DNA of 64,000 nucleotides from Aulostomus chinensis (lineage: Eukaryota; Chordata; Actinopteri; Syngnathiformes; Aulostomidae). Where the stretch lies: contig JBBMOA010000004.1 in NCBI GenBank assembly GCA_037954235.1, positions 28,710,420-28,774,419 of the forward strand. Reading direction: 5' to 3'. Each line of letters starts with the position of its first letter. Positions within the stretch are counted from its first letter, which is position 1. The position numbers and the translations under genes were made by a program. Of this stretch, positions 31,603-42,858 are shown in pieces. The notes under the pieces were generated by a model. That model ran no database searches. It was not told the DNA's origin and saw only the letters and a list, made by a program, of their open reading frames with translations.

Positions 31603-34600
31603 ATGAGTAGGCTAAACCTTGTGTCATATAATGTCCATGGGTTGAATCACCCCATAAAGAGAAAGAAAATACTGAGTCAATTGAAAAAAATGCAATGTTC
31701 AATAGCTTTGATACAAGAAACACATCTGGATGACAACGAATGTAACAAACTGAAAAGGGAATGGGTAAACCAAGTATTTCATGCTTCTTTTGGAAAAAGA
31801 AGGGGAGTAGCCATATTAATAAATAAATCCCTGCAATTTCATACAGAGAAAGTGATAAAAGATCATCTGGGAAGATATATAATGATGGTTGGTTCCATAA
31901 GCGATATGACAATATCCATACTAAATGTTTATGCCCCAAATGAGGAAAATGCGGCATTCTTTAAAAATATAGCCAACGTAATTGCCAACAATGGGAAAGG
32001 GATGATAGTGATTGGGGGTGATTTTAACACAGTGCAGAATGGTAAGCTGGATAGATTGCCTCCAGAACAGGGACCAAGTGCAAATAAATCTAAGGTACTA
32101 AATAATGTCATAAGAGAGCGAGGTCTTACTGATCCATGGAGAAGAAATAACCCTAGAGGGAAGGATTTGACTTTTTACTCAAACCCACACGGGAGTTATT
32201 CAAGGATAGATTTTTTCTGCGTTTCACAACAACATATGCATAAAGTGCTGGACTGTGGCACAGACACCATCACTATAAGTGATCATGCTCCTATTACGCT
32301 AACGGTAGATATGGGTAATGAATCTTTTTTCAAATACTGGAGACTTAATGTATCTCTGTTATCAGATGAGAGTGTGGTAAAGGAACGAAAACAAAATTTA
32401 AAGGAATACTTTCAAACTAATGACAAAGGGGAAGTTTCACCTTCAATTTTATGGGACGGGGGGAAGGCAGTTATTAGAGGGAAAATAATAGAGATATCTT
32501 CCAGAATGAGAAAGGCCCGATTAAAGCAACAAAATATGTTAGAGAATAAAATTAGAGAGTTGGAATTGGAACACAAAAGAACATCAAGTAACTCAACACT
32601 TATCGAACTGAAAAAAATCAAACAACGGCTCGATGAACTATTAACTTACAAAGCAGAGGGGGCTTTAAGGTTTACGAATCAGAGATATTATGAGATGGAG
32701 AATAGAGCCAGCAGATTATTAGCATTTCAACTTAGAAAAGCCCAGGCAAATAGGACGATAAATAAAATAAGACATCCTAACTCTAAAAAATATATGATAA
32801 AGCCAACGGAGATAGCAGCAGCCTTTGCAGAATATTATAAAAATCTATATGATGACCCTGACTCGCAATCACTAGAAAATAAAACACTGGCATTCCTCAA
32901 AAGATTGCACTTACCGTCATTATTAACAGAGGAGGCATCTGAAATGGTTAGGCCAATCTCAGTACAGGAAATAGCTAATACAATTAAGGTACTTAAAAAT
33001 AATAAATCCCCTGGCACGGATGGGCTCTCGGGAGAATTTGATAAGTGTTTTGCGAAGGAGATTACACCAGCCCTTTTCAAAGGATTTAATTATGCCCTGA
33101 CATCAGGTGACCCAGCAACATCTTGGTCAGAAGCCATTATCTCAGTCATACATAAAGAAGGAAAGGACCCAACCACATGTGAAGGATACAGGCCTGTCAG
33201 CTTGTTATGTAGTGATCTGAAGATATTGACTCATATTTTAGCACATAGGATACAGATATATATAACAAAATTAATCAAACCAGATCAGACAGGGTTCATC
33301 CCTGGTAGACAAGGAGCTAACAATATTAGGAGAACATTAAATCTTATATCATGTACTAAAAACAACAGACAGCCCGCTTTGATGCTCAGTTTAGATGCAC
33401 AAAAGGCATTTGACCGGGTAAAATGGAGCTTCCTATATCGGACATTAGAAGTTTTTGGGTTTCATTCAACATTTATAGATTGGGTAAAATTGGTTTATAA
33501 AAACCCCAAATCACGGATTAGAGTTAACGGATGCTGTTCAGATTTCTTTCCCCTCAAAAGAGGGGTCAGACAAGGGGATTGTCTGAGTCCATTGCTGTTG
33601 GCATTAAGTACTGAACCATTAGCCGAATCAATAAGACAAAATAAGGATATTAAGGGAATAAGAGATGAAGGGGGAGTGGAGCATAAAATATCTTTATTTG
33701 CTGACGATATATGAACATATCTAAGTGAACCCTCCTTAACTATACCAGCTTTATTGAACAATCTGAATGAATATGGAGAATCATCAGGTTATTTAACTAA
33801 TGAATCTAAGTCAGTAGCAATGATGCTTTCAGGCAAATATCCAACTGAATTAGAGGGAAAGTTCAATTTCAAATGGACCACCACAGGGTTTAGATATCTT
33901 GGCATCATTATTACTCCCATTATATCACAGCTATTAAAAGAAAATTATGGAAAACTGATTACAGAAATAAAGAAGGATTTGGCCAGATGGGAGATATTGC
34001 CCCTGTCGATGGTGGGAAGAATCGAAACAGTGAGAATGAACATTGTACCCAGATTGTTGTTTCTGTTCGAGTCACTGCCAATTATGGTCTCTAGTTCAAC
34101 TTTTAAGATGTTAGACAAAATCATATCTAAATTTGTTTGGCAAAATAAAAAAGCTAGAATCAAATACAAAATCCTTCTTTGCCCAAAAGAGAAGGGAGGG
34201 TTAAATTTACCTGGTCTAAAAAATTATTATTGGGCAGCACAACTTAGAGCGATTATTACGTGGATCACGAAGGAGACAGACACAATGTGGGTGGGAATGG
34301 AACAAAATTCCTGTCAGAAAACACCTTTGGAGGTACTCCCGTTTTTGAAAGAGAAGATGCAGAAAAAAGAGGGGCTGCGTAATGACTGGATTAGGGTAAC
34401 AATAAAAGTATGGTCAATAGTGCGAAAAAAACTGAAAATATCGAACTCAATAAGTAGAATCACCAAAAAAGCAGGAAATCCAGACTTTTTACCATCTGTT
34501 ATGGATGCAGGGTACAACAAATGGAGAAGTAAGGGGTTAATTTATATTGCACAAGTTTTCAATGGACAGTATATGAAGTCGTTTGAGCAACTTAAAAAAG

Positions 34601-35376
34601 AGTTTAACTTACCGAACCATGACTTCTACAAATTTCTACAATGAAGACACTACCTTCAGAAGCACAGAGAGTGGGAAAATATTTGTAGAACACCATCTAA
34701 GCTGGAGGAATTGCTGTTGTCGTATTTGGAGGGGGAGACTAAAAAGGGGTTAATATCAAAAATCTATAGAGTACTACAACATGAATGTAAGGACAACAAT
34801 TTGGATGTTAAGGAAAAATGGGAATTAGAAACAAATACGATTATACCAGATGAAAATTGGGAGGAAACATTCAGAGCAGGACACAAATTAACAAGCAGCC
34901 CAATGTGGAGGGAGTTTGACTGGAAGGTGAAGATGAGATATTTCAACACTCCATCTAAGACTTCAAAATATAGCAACACATCTGAACTGTGTTGGAGAGG
35001 ATGTCAGTTAATAGGAGATTTTACGCACATATTCTGGGATTGCCCACAGCTGTTGAACTTCTGGGAGAATGGTCGGAAGGAGATTGGGCAAATTTTGGAC
35101 ATTAATTTTGCTTTGGACGCAGCAATGTTTATCCTTGGCATACCACCTGAGAATCTGACAGACAGAAACCTGATTGCTTTGTGGAGGATTTTGATTCTGA
35201 TCGCTAAAAAGACAATAACAGCCTGCTTGCTAAAGCCAGAACCTCCAAACATATCACAATGGAGGAATAGAGTAAAAAATGTATACATCATGGAAAAAAT
35301 CACAGCAAGGTTACAGCTGAAAACAGGACAGTTTGCTGAAAGATGGGCACCAGTGAAAACAGTATTGGAATTATAA
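31603..35376 (+). pseudogene. LINE B ORF2: APE endonuclease and reverse transcriptase with two nonsense codons
   Basis: The frame starts at ATG 31603 (MSRLNLVSYNVHGLNHP) and stays in one frame for about 1,257 codons to TAA 35374-35376. It is broken only by TGA at 33712-33714 and TGA at 34642-34644. Endonuclease motifs are intact: LIQETHL, GRYIMMVG, GGDFNTVQN and ISDHAPITL. RT motifs: SPGTDGLSGEF, DQTGFIPGR, SLDAQKAFDRV, RQGDCLSPLL and SLFADDI, with the first stop falling one codon after FADDI. Downstream are the YLGIIITP and LPLSMVGRIETVRMN blocks and a C-terminal CWRGC...H...C knuckle. It nicks target DNA and reverse-transcribes LINE RNA. As it stands the product would end right after the catalytic motif. 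Confidence 0.92.
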
Positions 35377-35531
35377 ACATCAACATTTTTTAAATTTTTT
35401 TTTTTTTTTTCATGTGTATCTTGGAATAAGTATCTGAACACTTGTCTGGAATATTTGTCTGCACATCTCTGTCATGTTCTATCTGTGCTGTATGTATGTT
35501 AAATAAAAAATAAGTTCCAAAAAAAAAAAAA
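35377..35531 (+). terminator. LINE B 3' UTR and poly(A) tail
   Basis: A T-rich run (35388-35410) is followed by unique sequence, AAATAAAAAATAAG (35500-35514) holding two overlapping polyadenylation signals, and 13 A residues ending at 35531. Confidence 0.8.
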
Positions 35532-35578
35532 GCCTCACAGTAATTCAATAATCTAGAAGTAGAAACCAGAGTCACTTG

Positions 35579-35660
35579 GGACAAAGATGGGATTCAAACC
35601 CATGCTTGCAGAGCACAATGGATTAGCAGTCCATCGCCTTAACCACTCGGCCACCTCGTC
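35579..35660 (-). tRNA. tRNA-Ser (anticodon GCT), copy 1
   Basis: An 82-nt minus-strand class-II gene starting GACGAGGTGGCCGAGTGGTT, with anticodon loop CTGCTAA (GCT), variable arm TTGTGCTCTGCA and B box GGTTTGAATCC. The acceptor 3' strand reads CTTTGTC, so two positions are G-T wobbles against GACGAGG. The discriminator is C instead of the usual G. It is probably transcribed but weakened relative to the copy at 46236-46317. Confidence 0.85.
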
Positions 35661-36348
35661 TGCTTATGGCAACCCTCACCTTTTTAACAGCTGAACTCTT
35701 TGGAGCCTATTTGTCAGAAATGGACCCAGCAGGAGCCACTGAACACAACTCTGACATAATCAGGCTTCTTCCCAGCAGCATCGTGCTACAGAAGGCAGAA
35801 TACAGACCATCGATACATCATCAGAGTGAACACCAGCTGATGTTTACAAGTTTAATTCACCTTTTACTACAAAATGACATCCAAGCTCAGATTCTCTTGT
35901 CCTGATTGAACAAGTAAATGTTTAAGAAGATGAGAGTACCAGACTTTTTCATCCAAGGAAACAAGCATCCTATCACTGTCCTATGCAGAGTTTCTATGAA
36001 AAAAAGTGAGACAACCCCAAGATTTTCTTTTTCCTCTTGTTGGATTTTGCCACAGAGAATCAGAGCCAATCAAAAGCTTGTTGGACTTTAACGTTGGAGG
36101 ACTGAACAAGTCATGACATCATCAGTTTTACCTTCACAGGTGCTTCATTTACTTTACTTTCAATTTTACAGAGGTAGAACCTGAAATCAAAGCTGTCTGT
36201 CAAAAGAAGTGAAAGCTTCCCAGGCTGTGATGTTCTTGTCTACAAACTGTCTTGTATGGAGCTTCAATCTTTAATAAAAAGAATAAAAAGAGGATAACAT
36301 TTGTTGTGATTTGGCGCTTTAAAAATAAAACTTACGACTTACATGGAA

Positions 36349-36367
36349 ACTGTGGGGGGGGGGGGGG
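36349..36367. repeat. Poly(G) run
   Basis: A run of about 14 G (36354-36367) that is shorter in the W copy 2 (47014-47026). Confidence 0.7.
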
Positions 36368-36878
36368 TGGAGCCTCCATCAGGTATGTGTTTGATGTCTG
36401 AATTCTGTCTCTGATGTCTGAATTCTGTCTTTGATCTCTGGGTTCTGAGCATTGGTCTCCTGCTTCAGTCTTTGATCTCTGACTGATCCTAAACTAATCA
36501 AAGGATCACATCAGCATATTGGTCCAGTCTACAGATGGTGATTTTACCTATTTGAAGCCTTATTTTGTGTTTGATGGACATTTTTAAAATCACTAATGAT
36601 TTTTTGACTGAACATCCTGGACACTGTGGTGCCTGATGAGGAGACAACTTGGGTACAAAGTTGAACAGGAGGGTTTTTGGAGAAGGGATATTTTTGCAGT
36701 GTTCCAAGTCAATAATAACTGTGGCAAAATGTCATCATTTTTCAAAATGTCCTCACGAAGATGGTTTGAAATTCTGTCTCTCCCTCATCCTCAGCTTCTA
36801 CAGCCCTTTAAAGAAAACCTTTGACTCGTGGATCTAAAAAGATCAGATGTTGTCTCCTCCAGAACATCAACACTTTAA

Positions 36879-36960
36879 CGTTGTTGGCAGGACTCCAACC
36901 TGAGCAGGGAGACCCCAATGGATTTCTAGTCCATCGCCTTCACCACTCGGCCACAACAAC
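36879..36960 (-). pseudogene. tRNA-Ser (anticodon AGA), copy with mutated T loop
   Basis: 82 nt with perfect acceptor pairing and anticodon AGA. The T arm reads GGTTGGAGTCC in place of GGTTCGAATCC. That destroys the invariant TTC of the T loop and the B box. The D arm carries GGTGAAGG (usually GGTTAAGG). The same changes are in the W copy 2 gene (47538-47619), so decay preceded the duplication. Confidence 0.75.
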
Positions 36961-37195
36961 CACATTCACACACAAATTTGTAAAAGATTCACATTGACAC
37001 AATTCTTTAAAATTATGTTACAAGCCCATTTGTGTGAGGTCCTATTTTCTCTTTTTCAGCATTCCTTTGTTTCCAGGTCTCTAATAAGTGCAGAATTACA
37101 AAGACAAGCAAGCTTGATCCATCCTGGGCAGGTGATAGGAGCCCATTGACCACTGGCCAGAGACCCTGGCACAGACGTTGGGGGTGGTGATAGAG

Positions 37196-37285
37196 AGCAT
37201 TTCTACAATTATATTCTACATTTATAGAATTCTACAATCCTACAATTTCATTGAGCAGACGCTTTAGTCCAAAGCCACTTGCATA
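37196..37285 (-). repeat. Antisense L2 3' tail, copy 1
   Basis: CTACAATTTCATTGAGCAGA followed by CGCTTTAGTCCAAAGCC is the reverse complement of the L2-type tail (compare 29180-29237). It is shared with 47858-47940. Confidence 0.7.
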
Positions 37286-37854
37286 TGTTTTTGGTGAGTT
37301 TGGCTCCTGAGCTCAAGACAGTTGTGACTAATAAAGGACAGCTTCAAACGCAGCTGTGAAGCCTCATTGTCAGCTGGGAGGAACGACAGGTGTCTCCCTC
37401 TAGTGGCTCCTCACAGCAACACAAGCCTCATTTCATTCACATGCATCCACCACCTCACGACCAAAGGCCAGTTGGGCCTCCACAGACAGGTGAGTTTCAA
37501 GTGTTGGACAAAGGTCTTTAAGATGTTCTTATTAATTCTATAACATCTGAGATTAAAATCTATGGAATTACAACTAACAAGCAGTCAAACACCTGATCAG
37601 ATGCTCCTTCATGAGGCTGAGAAGAATCAATCTAAACTGGGATGAAGAAAATGAATTGAGAAGAGAAACCTACTGATTGGATGACATGGACCCACCTGAT
37701 CCATGTTAGCCTTGTTGGAGCAGAAAGAGGTGGATCAGAGGAATCAGTGGATCAAGACTCAGGTGTCAGATGCAGAATGTCTTTATTGACAATGGAGTCA
37801 GAGAAATCTTCCAATGTGAGAGAACGTGACAGACCATTTTATACCACAGACAGG

Positions 37855-37940
<86 letters not shown>
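37855..37940. repeat. (GT)n microsatellite, long allele
   Basis: An uninterrupted GT run of about 86 bp; the equivalent run in W copy 2 is about 36 bp. Confidence 0.95.
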
Positions 37941-37942
<2 letters not shown>

Positions 37943-38130
37943 TAACTGACTGGAAACTGGATAATAACCAGACTAACTTTTATTATTGACCAAGTCTGGG
38001 TGACTCACTTAATTCATAACTGAAGTGATTATTTAATTAATAAACAGAACATTTGTCCAAAAGTCATGATCAAATTCATGTAAAATCTGAGCAACGAGGG
38101 TTTGAAAATGTTCAAATGAGCCAAAACAAT

Positions 38131-38160
38131 GTCCTGGGATCCAACCAGGGACCTTTAGAT
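38131..38160 (-). pseudogene. tRNA-Phe 3' half fragment, copy 1
   Basis: The minus strand reads ATCTAAAGGTCCCTGGTTGG then ATCCCAGGAC, matching the anticodon-stem 3' side, variable loop and T arm of tRNA-Phe. Neither an acceptor nor a 5' half is present. The same relic is at 48736-48765. Confidence 0.6.
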
Positions 38161-39037
38161 CCACACCAATCTTCCCTGACCTCATAGAAACTGGAACATT
38201 TCAACAAATAAATTCAAATTCAACTAAGCAGCAACTCTAGAACAGTCAGAGCACTTGCTAATTCCCCTGTTAGCTCCAGATCAGACAATGCAGGCTCACC
38301 TTCACGCTTGGTTGTACGACCGTCACCAGTTGAATCTTCTCTGGTTCAACAAACTCTGGGGACTCAAGACACAAATCAGCACCGGTGCAGGTCCAGATCC
38401 AGATGTTAGCTGATGGGGACAATGGCTTAAGGGAGCTCCAGGTAGCTGGTTTGAACTGGTCCCTCATCTCTGTGAGGAGAAACCATCTGAGGTGGAGGGT
38501 GAAGATCTGCTTTGTCCTCCTGATCTCCCAGTAAAGCCAGTATCAGTAGCGGCTGGCTCATAGGGGGCGCTGGGGCGCCGCCCCACCAGCTGTGGAGAGG
38601 AAAATCCCTACATGTATTGATACATATATATGTGCATATGTTTACAATTTGTATCGTCAGTGTCAGCCTTACTTAATTGTGTGTGTCTACATGCAATATG
38701 GGTCATTTAAACAACATTTACGCCAACTGACTCATTCAATTAATAGTGAATTTACTCTGATAGACTGTATAATTTGTCGAGCGCCCCAGACCTGCAATTA
38801 ATTAGCCAATCCTGTATGGTTGCTAGGGAAAAATAATGAATAATTGGCCAATCAACATCGCCAAATTTAACGGCGTAGGGGCGCTGGAAAAGTCGCCCCT
38901 ACGCCAACGTAAAATGCGTGAAGGTTTGGATTGCTAAAGCTAGCTGAGGAGCCCGCGATATTCTTTTTGCGTAGTGAGATTCCCAGATTTCCGAATCCCT
39001 ACGAAAAAAATACCGCGAGAAGTGAGTGAGAGAGAAA

Positions 39038-41633
39038 ATGGCGACAACAACGATCGAAGTTCAAGAGCAGCAGTTTCCACCAAATTCGGTGAGATCCCTT
39101 TTAAATGTCCCTTTTGCGAGGAGGACCATGGCGGAAAAAATCCGCGTTAAGGAGCTGGGACCGGACAAGCCTGAAATCAACATCCAGCAGCAGTCCAAGG
39201 AAAAGGCTAAATCCTACAACAGGACTTTTTGCCGGAGCTGGTTTCAGCGCAAGCCGTGGCTGACGGGTTGTGGAGCAGCCAACGCACTTTTTTGCTTCCC
39301 CTACATCCCTTTCAGGAGTGACCGGTGTGATTCAGCATGGACACAGACAGGAATCACTGACCTAAAGCACCTCTCCGAGCGGATTAAGAAACACGAAAGA
39401 GCGAAAATTCACATGGAAAACTGCGTGAAGCTAGCGGTTCTTGGGAAGATTAGCATAGCAACGCAGCTCGATGACAGTCACCGCATCGCTGTAAGGAAGC
39501 ACAATGATGAGGTAGATAAGAACCGTAACATCTTATCTAAGATAATTAACTGTTAAATTCTGTGGTGCTTTTGAAGTGGCTCTGCGGGGACATGACGAAA
39601 GGGATTCCTCTGACAACGCTGGAATATTCAGAGGTCCAGTTGACTTGATGGCATCCGTTGATCGGGACTTGAGGGAGCACCTTGAAAATGCAACCGTTTT
39701 TAAAGGCACCTCGAAGACAGTACAGAACGAGCTCGTGGACTGTATGCTGGCAGTTTTGAGAGAACAGATCCTGGATGAAGTTAAATCGGCAGACTTTTTA
39801 GCGATCCAGGCTGATGAAACTACTGACGTTTCAACACAGTGTCAGTTAGTCTTAGTTCTGAGATACATTGACGACCGCCACAATATTCAAGAGCGGTTCT
39901 TTGAATTTTTGAAACTGCCCAACACCTGTGCGGATGCAATAGCCAGGGCCTTATTGGAGAGGCTGCACAGCATCCTTTCTGAGGGACAAGAAAAGAAGCT
40001 GATTGCCCAGGCCTGTGATGGGGCAGCTGTGATGAGGGGTGCCAAAGGAGGAGTGCAGCGAAAGGTACAAGACATCTATCCAAACGCTCACTATGTTCAC
40101 TGCTATGCCCATCAGTTAAACCTGATACTGCAGCAAGCAACCTCCCACATCCCTCAGATCAGTCACTTTTTTTCTGACATGGGGGGATTTGCTTCTTTTT
40201 TCTCTAAGTCAAGCAAGAGAACTGCAGTGCTTGATGAGAAGTTTGCGCACCGACTTCCAAGTGCATCATCAACACGTTGGAACTTCAACAGTCGTGTTAA
40301 CACAGTTTATGAGCACAAGAAGGATCTGGTGAATTGCTTTCAGGCTATCCGGAACAGTGAAGGGTTTGATAGCCAGACAAAGAGAGAAGCTGGTGGCTAT
40401 GTGAGAATGCTGGAAGATGAAACTTTTTGTTTTTTTACTGGCCCTGTTCCACAAAATCATGCCACATGTGGACATCCTTTACAACCAGCTGCAGAAGAGA
40501 AACATTGATGCTGTCTACATGGCAGGAGTCACCCAGACATTCATTGACCACATGCAGGCTATCAGGTATGCTAAATTAATTAATTTGTAGCCTAACCTAA
40601 ATTTCTCTGTATATGTAGACTTAAATGCTTATATATCACCTTATTTAAAGCATTGATTTATCTGTATAATATAACTGACAGTAATGACATCCACCTTTGG
40701 TTTTGTTAATGTATCCCTAACCAGTTTTTAGAACTTACTCATGAAACTTATGTGTTGGGTCAGGGAGGATGTGCCTACTCTGGCTGAGGATGAGGAGTTC
40801 AGGGGACCTGCTCAGGAGCCACCCGCAAAGAGACGCAGAACCTTGGGAGAAGACACACTGCACCATTTGGCACTGGAGGTAAGAACTTGCTTCTTAGTGT
40901 GATTTGAATCACATTATTAAATCAAATCAAAATAAGATGTTGGCCATATGATACAGTGGTCCAGACTTAAATGTATATTCTTTTATGATGATATGAATCA
41001 TTACAGTATGTTTATTACATAATATAGGCTAGCTCATCAGGTCAATGTATGAAGACAAGTGAAGATGCAATAATTCCTATTTTGTATAATTATATCATTG
41101 CATAGGTATGTGACACCATTGTGAGCCATGCCAAGGAGAGATTTAGTTTCACCAAGCATCTTGTCAGCGCCACACTCCTGCAAGGAGACCTGTTCCCACA
41201 GCACAGCCGAAAGTTCCCAGATTCAGCACTGAAAACCACAGTGGAAGCCTATCCCTCATTGGACAAGGCCAGACTTCAAACAGAGCTGTCTCTGATCTAC
41301 GGGAACGAAGAGTTTCAGAGTTGCAGTGGTGCACTGGCTCTCTATCAGGTTTTGATGGAAAATAACCTTCAAGACACGTTCACTGAAACTGTAAGTCTGC
41401 TCAACATCCTCATCACCACACCAATGACAACGTCAGAATCTGAGAGGTGCTTCTCCACTTTGAAGAGGATAAAAACTTTTCTTACAAATACCATGGCACA
41501 AGATCGGCTCAACGCTCTGGCTATGCTCTCCACTGAGAAAAAACTGACACGAAACATTCCTGGTTTCAACACCAGGGTCATTGAGAAATTTGCCTCCCAG
41601 AAAGAGAGACGAGCAAAGTTCCTGTACAAATGA
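39038..41633 (+). pseudogene. hAT transposase (TTF-type zinc finger / hAT dimerisation), broken
   Basis: It starts at ATG 39038. Part 1 (39038-39553) has the TTF-type zinc-finger region with WLTGCGAANALFCFP, TGITDLKHLSERIKKHE and the H-x-NC end. A shift and stop at 39554-39556 break it. Part 2 (about 39555-40565) holds the core motifs ADETTDVSTQCQLVLVLRY, CDGAAVMRG, CYAHQLNLIL and SSTRWNF; a 7-T run at 40430-40436 shifts the frame. Donor AG|GTATGC at 40565, exon 40764-40878 and exon 41106-41633 follow in phase. The last carries TTPMTTSESERCFSTLKRIK, the hAT dimerisation signature. Two frameshifts in an otherwise complete gene suggest recent loss. Confidence 0.9.
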
Positions 41634-41639
41634 CTGCTG

Positions 41640-41890
41640 AATTCAAACACACACCCAGAAAGACTGAAACAAATAGACAGAGAGACAGAGGGAGAGAGAC
41701 AGGTAGACGAAGAGAGAAAGAGAGACGGACACAAAGAGAGAGAGAGACAGAGAGAGACACACACACTAAGAGACAGACAAACAGAGATAGAGACACAGAG
41801 AAAAGGACACAAAGACGGAGACACAGAGAAGGAGACAGAGACAGACACAGATGAACAAAGAGAGAGACAGAGAGAGAGAGACAAACACAC
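41640..41890. repeat. Purine-rich AGAG/ACAG low-complexity tract
   Basis: About 250 bp of near-uninterrupted purine-rich sequence (AGAGAGACAG-type) just after the transposase stop, inside the hAT element. The minus-strand CSLSLSVC-type frames are its shadows. Confidence 0.9.
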
Positions 41891-42390
41891 ACATTGTTGA
41901 TTTGTATTGTATAGATTAAGCTCAAATCACCTTCTGTAAAGTTAACATCATTGTATAATATTTGATCGCATAAAATTTACTGTAGTTGTAAATTGTTGTT
42001 GGTTTTTTTTTTGTCTTTGAAACTGTCGATTTTAAGAAGGAAAGTAAATACTATTTTAAAACATTGAATAATTGTTCGGCTGCTCTTTTTGAATGATTGT
42101 ACTAGACTAGGCACGGAAATGTTTTTGGCACACCAGCCCCACCAAGAATTTTTTTCACCAGCCACCACTGGCTTCTGTCATTTAGTTTCCAGGAAATGTT
42201 GATGACACACTGGGATTTTTTGTTCTCCTGCTGTCACTGTCAAGTGCCAGCTTAACATGTGAGAGGTAGCAGGATCCATGCATGTGTTCATGTTTACAGC
42301 AGACAAGGAGGAAACCTTGGAGGATTTCAGTGACTTTTAGCAGTGGTTCACACTTCAGGTGTGAAAGCTTCGCAGTATAAAATTTTAAGT

Positions 42391-42461
42391 GAGCGAGCCA
42401 GGAGTTGAAGCTAGAATCTTCTGACAGTAGTCAGTCATGCTATCCATTGCACCACCAGCCC
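42391..42461 (-). pseudogene. tRNA-Arg(ACG)-derived pseudogene, copy 2
   Basis: Minus-strand counterpart of 22743-22813, with the same base loss in the anticodon loop and an added B-box change (AGCTTCAACTCC). Confidence 0.6.
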
Positions 42462-42534
42462 TGTGAAAACCTCTTAATGTTCATGTGTACTTGATTTTAT
42501 AGACAATCCAAACGATCTGGTGGCATTTTCAGGG

Positions 42535-42858
42535 GACACAATGGTGCAGTGGTCAGCACTGTTGCCTCACAGCAAGAAGGATCTGGGTTAGAGTACCGGC
42601 TCGGGCATGGGATGTTTCAGAGTCTGCATGTTCTCCCTGTGTCTGTGTGGGTTCTCTCTGGTACTCCAGCTTCCTCCTACAGTCCAAAGACATCAAGAGG
42701 GGACGAGGCTGATTGATACTCTAAATTGACTGTAGGTGTGGCTGTGAGTGTGAATGGTTGTCTGTCTCTATGTGTTGGCCCTGTGATGGACTGGTGACCT
42801 GTCCAGGATGAACCCCGCCTCATGTCCGAAGGCTGCTGGGATAGGCTCCACCCCCACA
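42535..42858 (-). repeat. Dispersed fish repeat, copy 3
   Basis: The same element as 3512-3856 on the opposite strand, inside block X copy 2. Confidence 0.75.

Larger units (their letters stand above)
30059..35531 (+). mobile_element. LINE B: near-full-length L1-superfamily retrotransposon
   Basis: A 5.5-kb element with a short 5' UTR (30059-30205, GGACTTCCGGTGACGCCATGATG), an intact ORF1 (30206-31180), an inter-ORF gap of about 420 bp, ORF2 (31603-35376) with only two stops, a 142-bp 3' UTR with AATAAA (35501-35506) and a 13-A tail. It differs from LINE A in sequence and in its short 3' UTR, so it is a second lineage. No matching target-site duplication is visible at its ends (see findings). 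Confidence 0.9.
35532..38543 (+). repeat. Segmental duplication W, copy 1
   Basis: Direct copy of 46189-49148, collinear for 3.0 kb with a few percent divergence, from GCCTCACAGTAATTC to GTAAAGCCAGTAT. It carries tRNA-Ser(GCT), a tRNA-Ser(AGA) relic, an antisense L2 tail, a GT microsatellite and a tRNA-Phe fragment. Its left border coincides with the LINE B tail and its right border with the hAT end. Confidence 0.93.
38544..42170 (+). mobile_element. hAT-superfamily DNA transposon (ZMYM1-like), near complete
   Basis: A 3.6-kb element with hAT terminal repeats: the left end CAGTAGCGGCTGG (38544) matches the reverse complement of the right end, CAGTGGTGGCTGG (42170), at 11 of 13 positions. Inside is an intron-containing transposase gene with a TTF-type zinc finger, an RNase-H-like core and a C-terminal hAT dimerisation domain. 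Such elements normally make 8-bp target duplications. Here the left flank GCCAGTAT and right flank GCTTCTGT do not match (see findings). Confidence 0.9.

Noticed and set aside
41369..41925. Open frames rich in Ser, Leu, Cys and Val on the minus strand, and a basic one on the plus strand
   Set aside because: They are shadows of the purine-rich low-complexity tract at the end of the hAT element and of the transposase exon.
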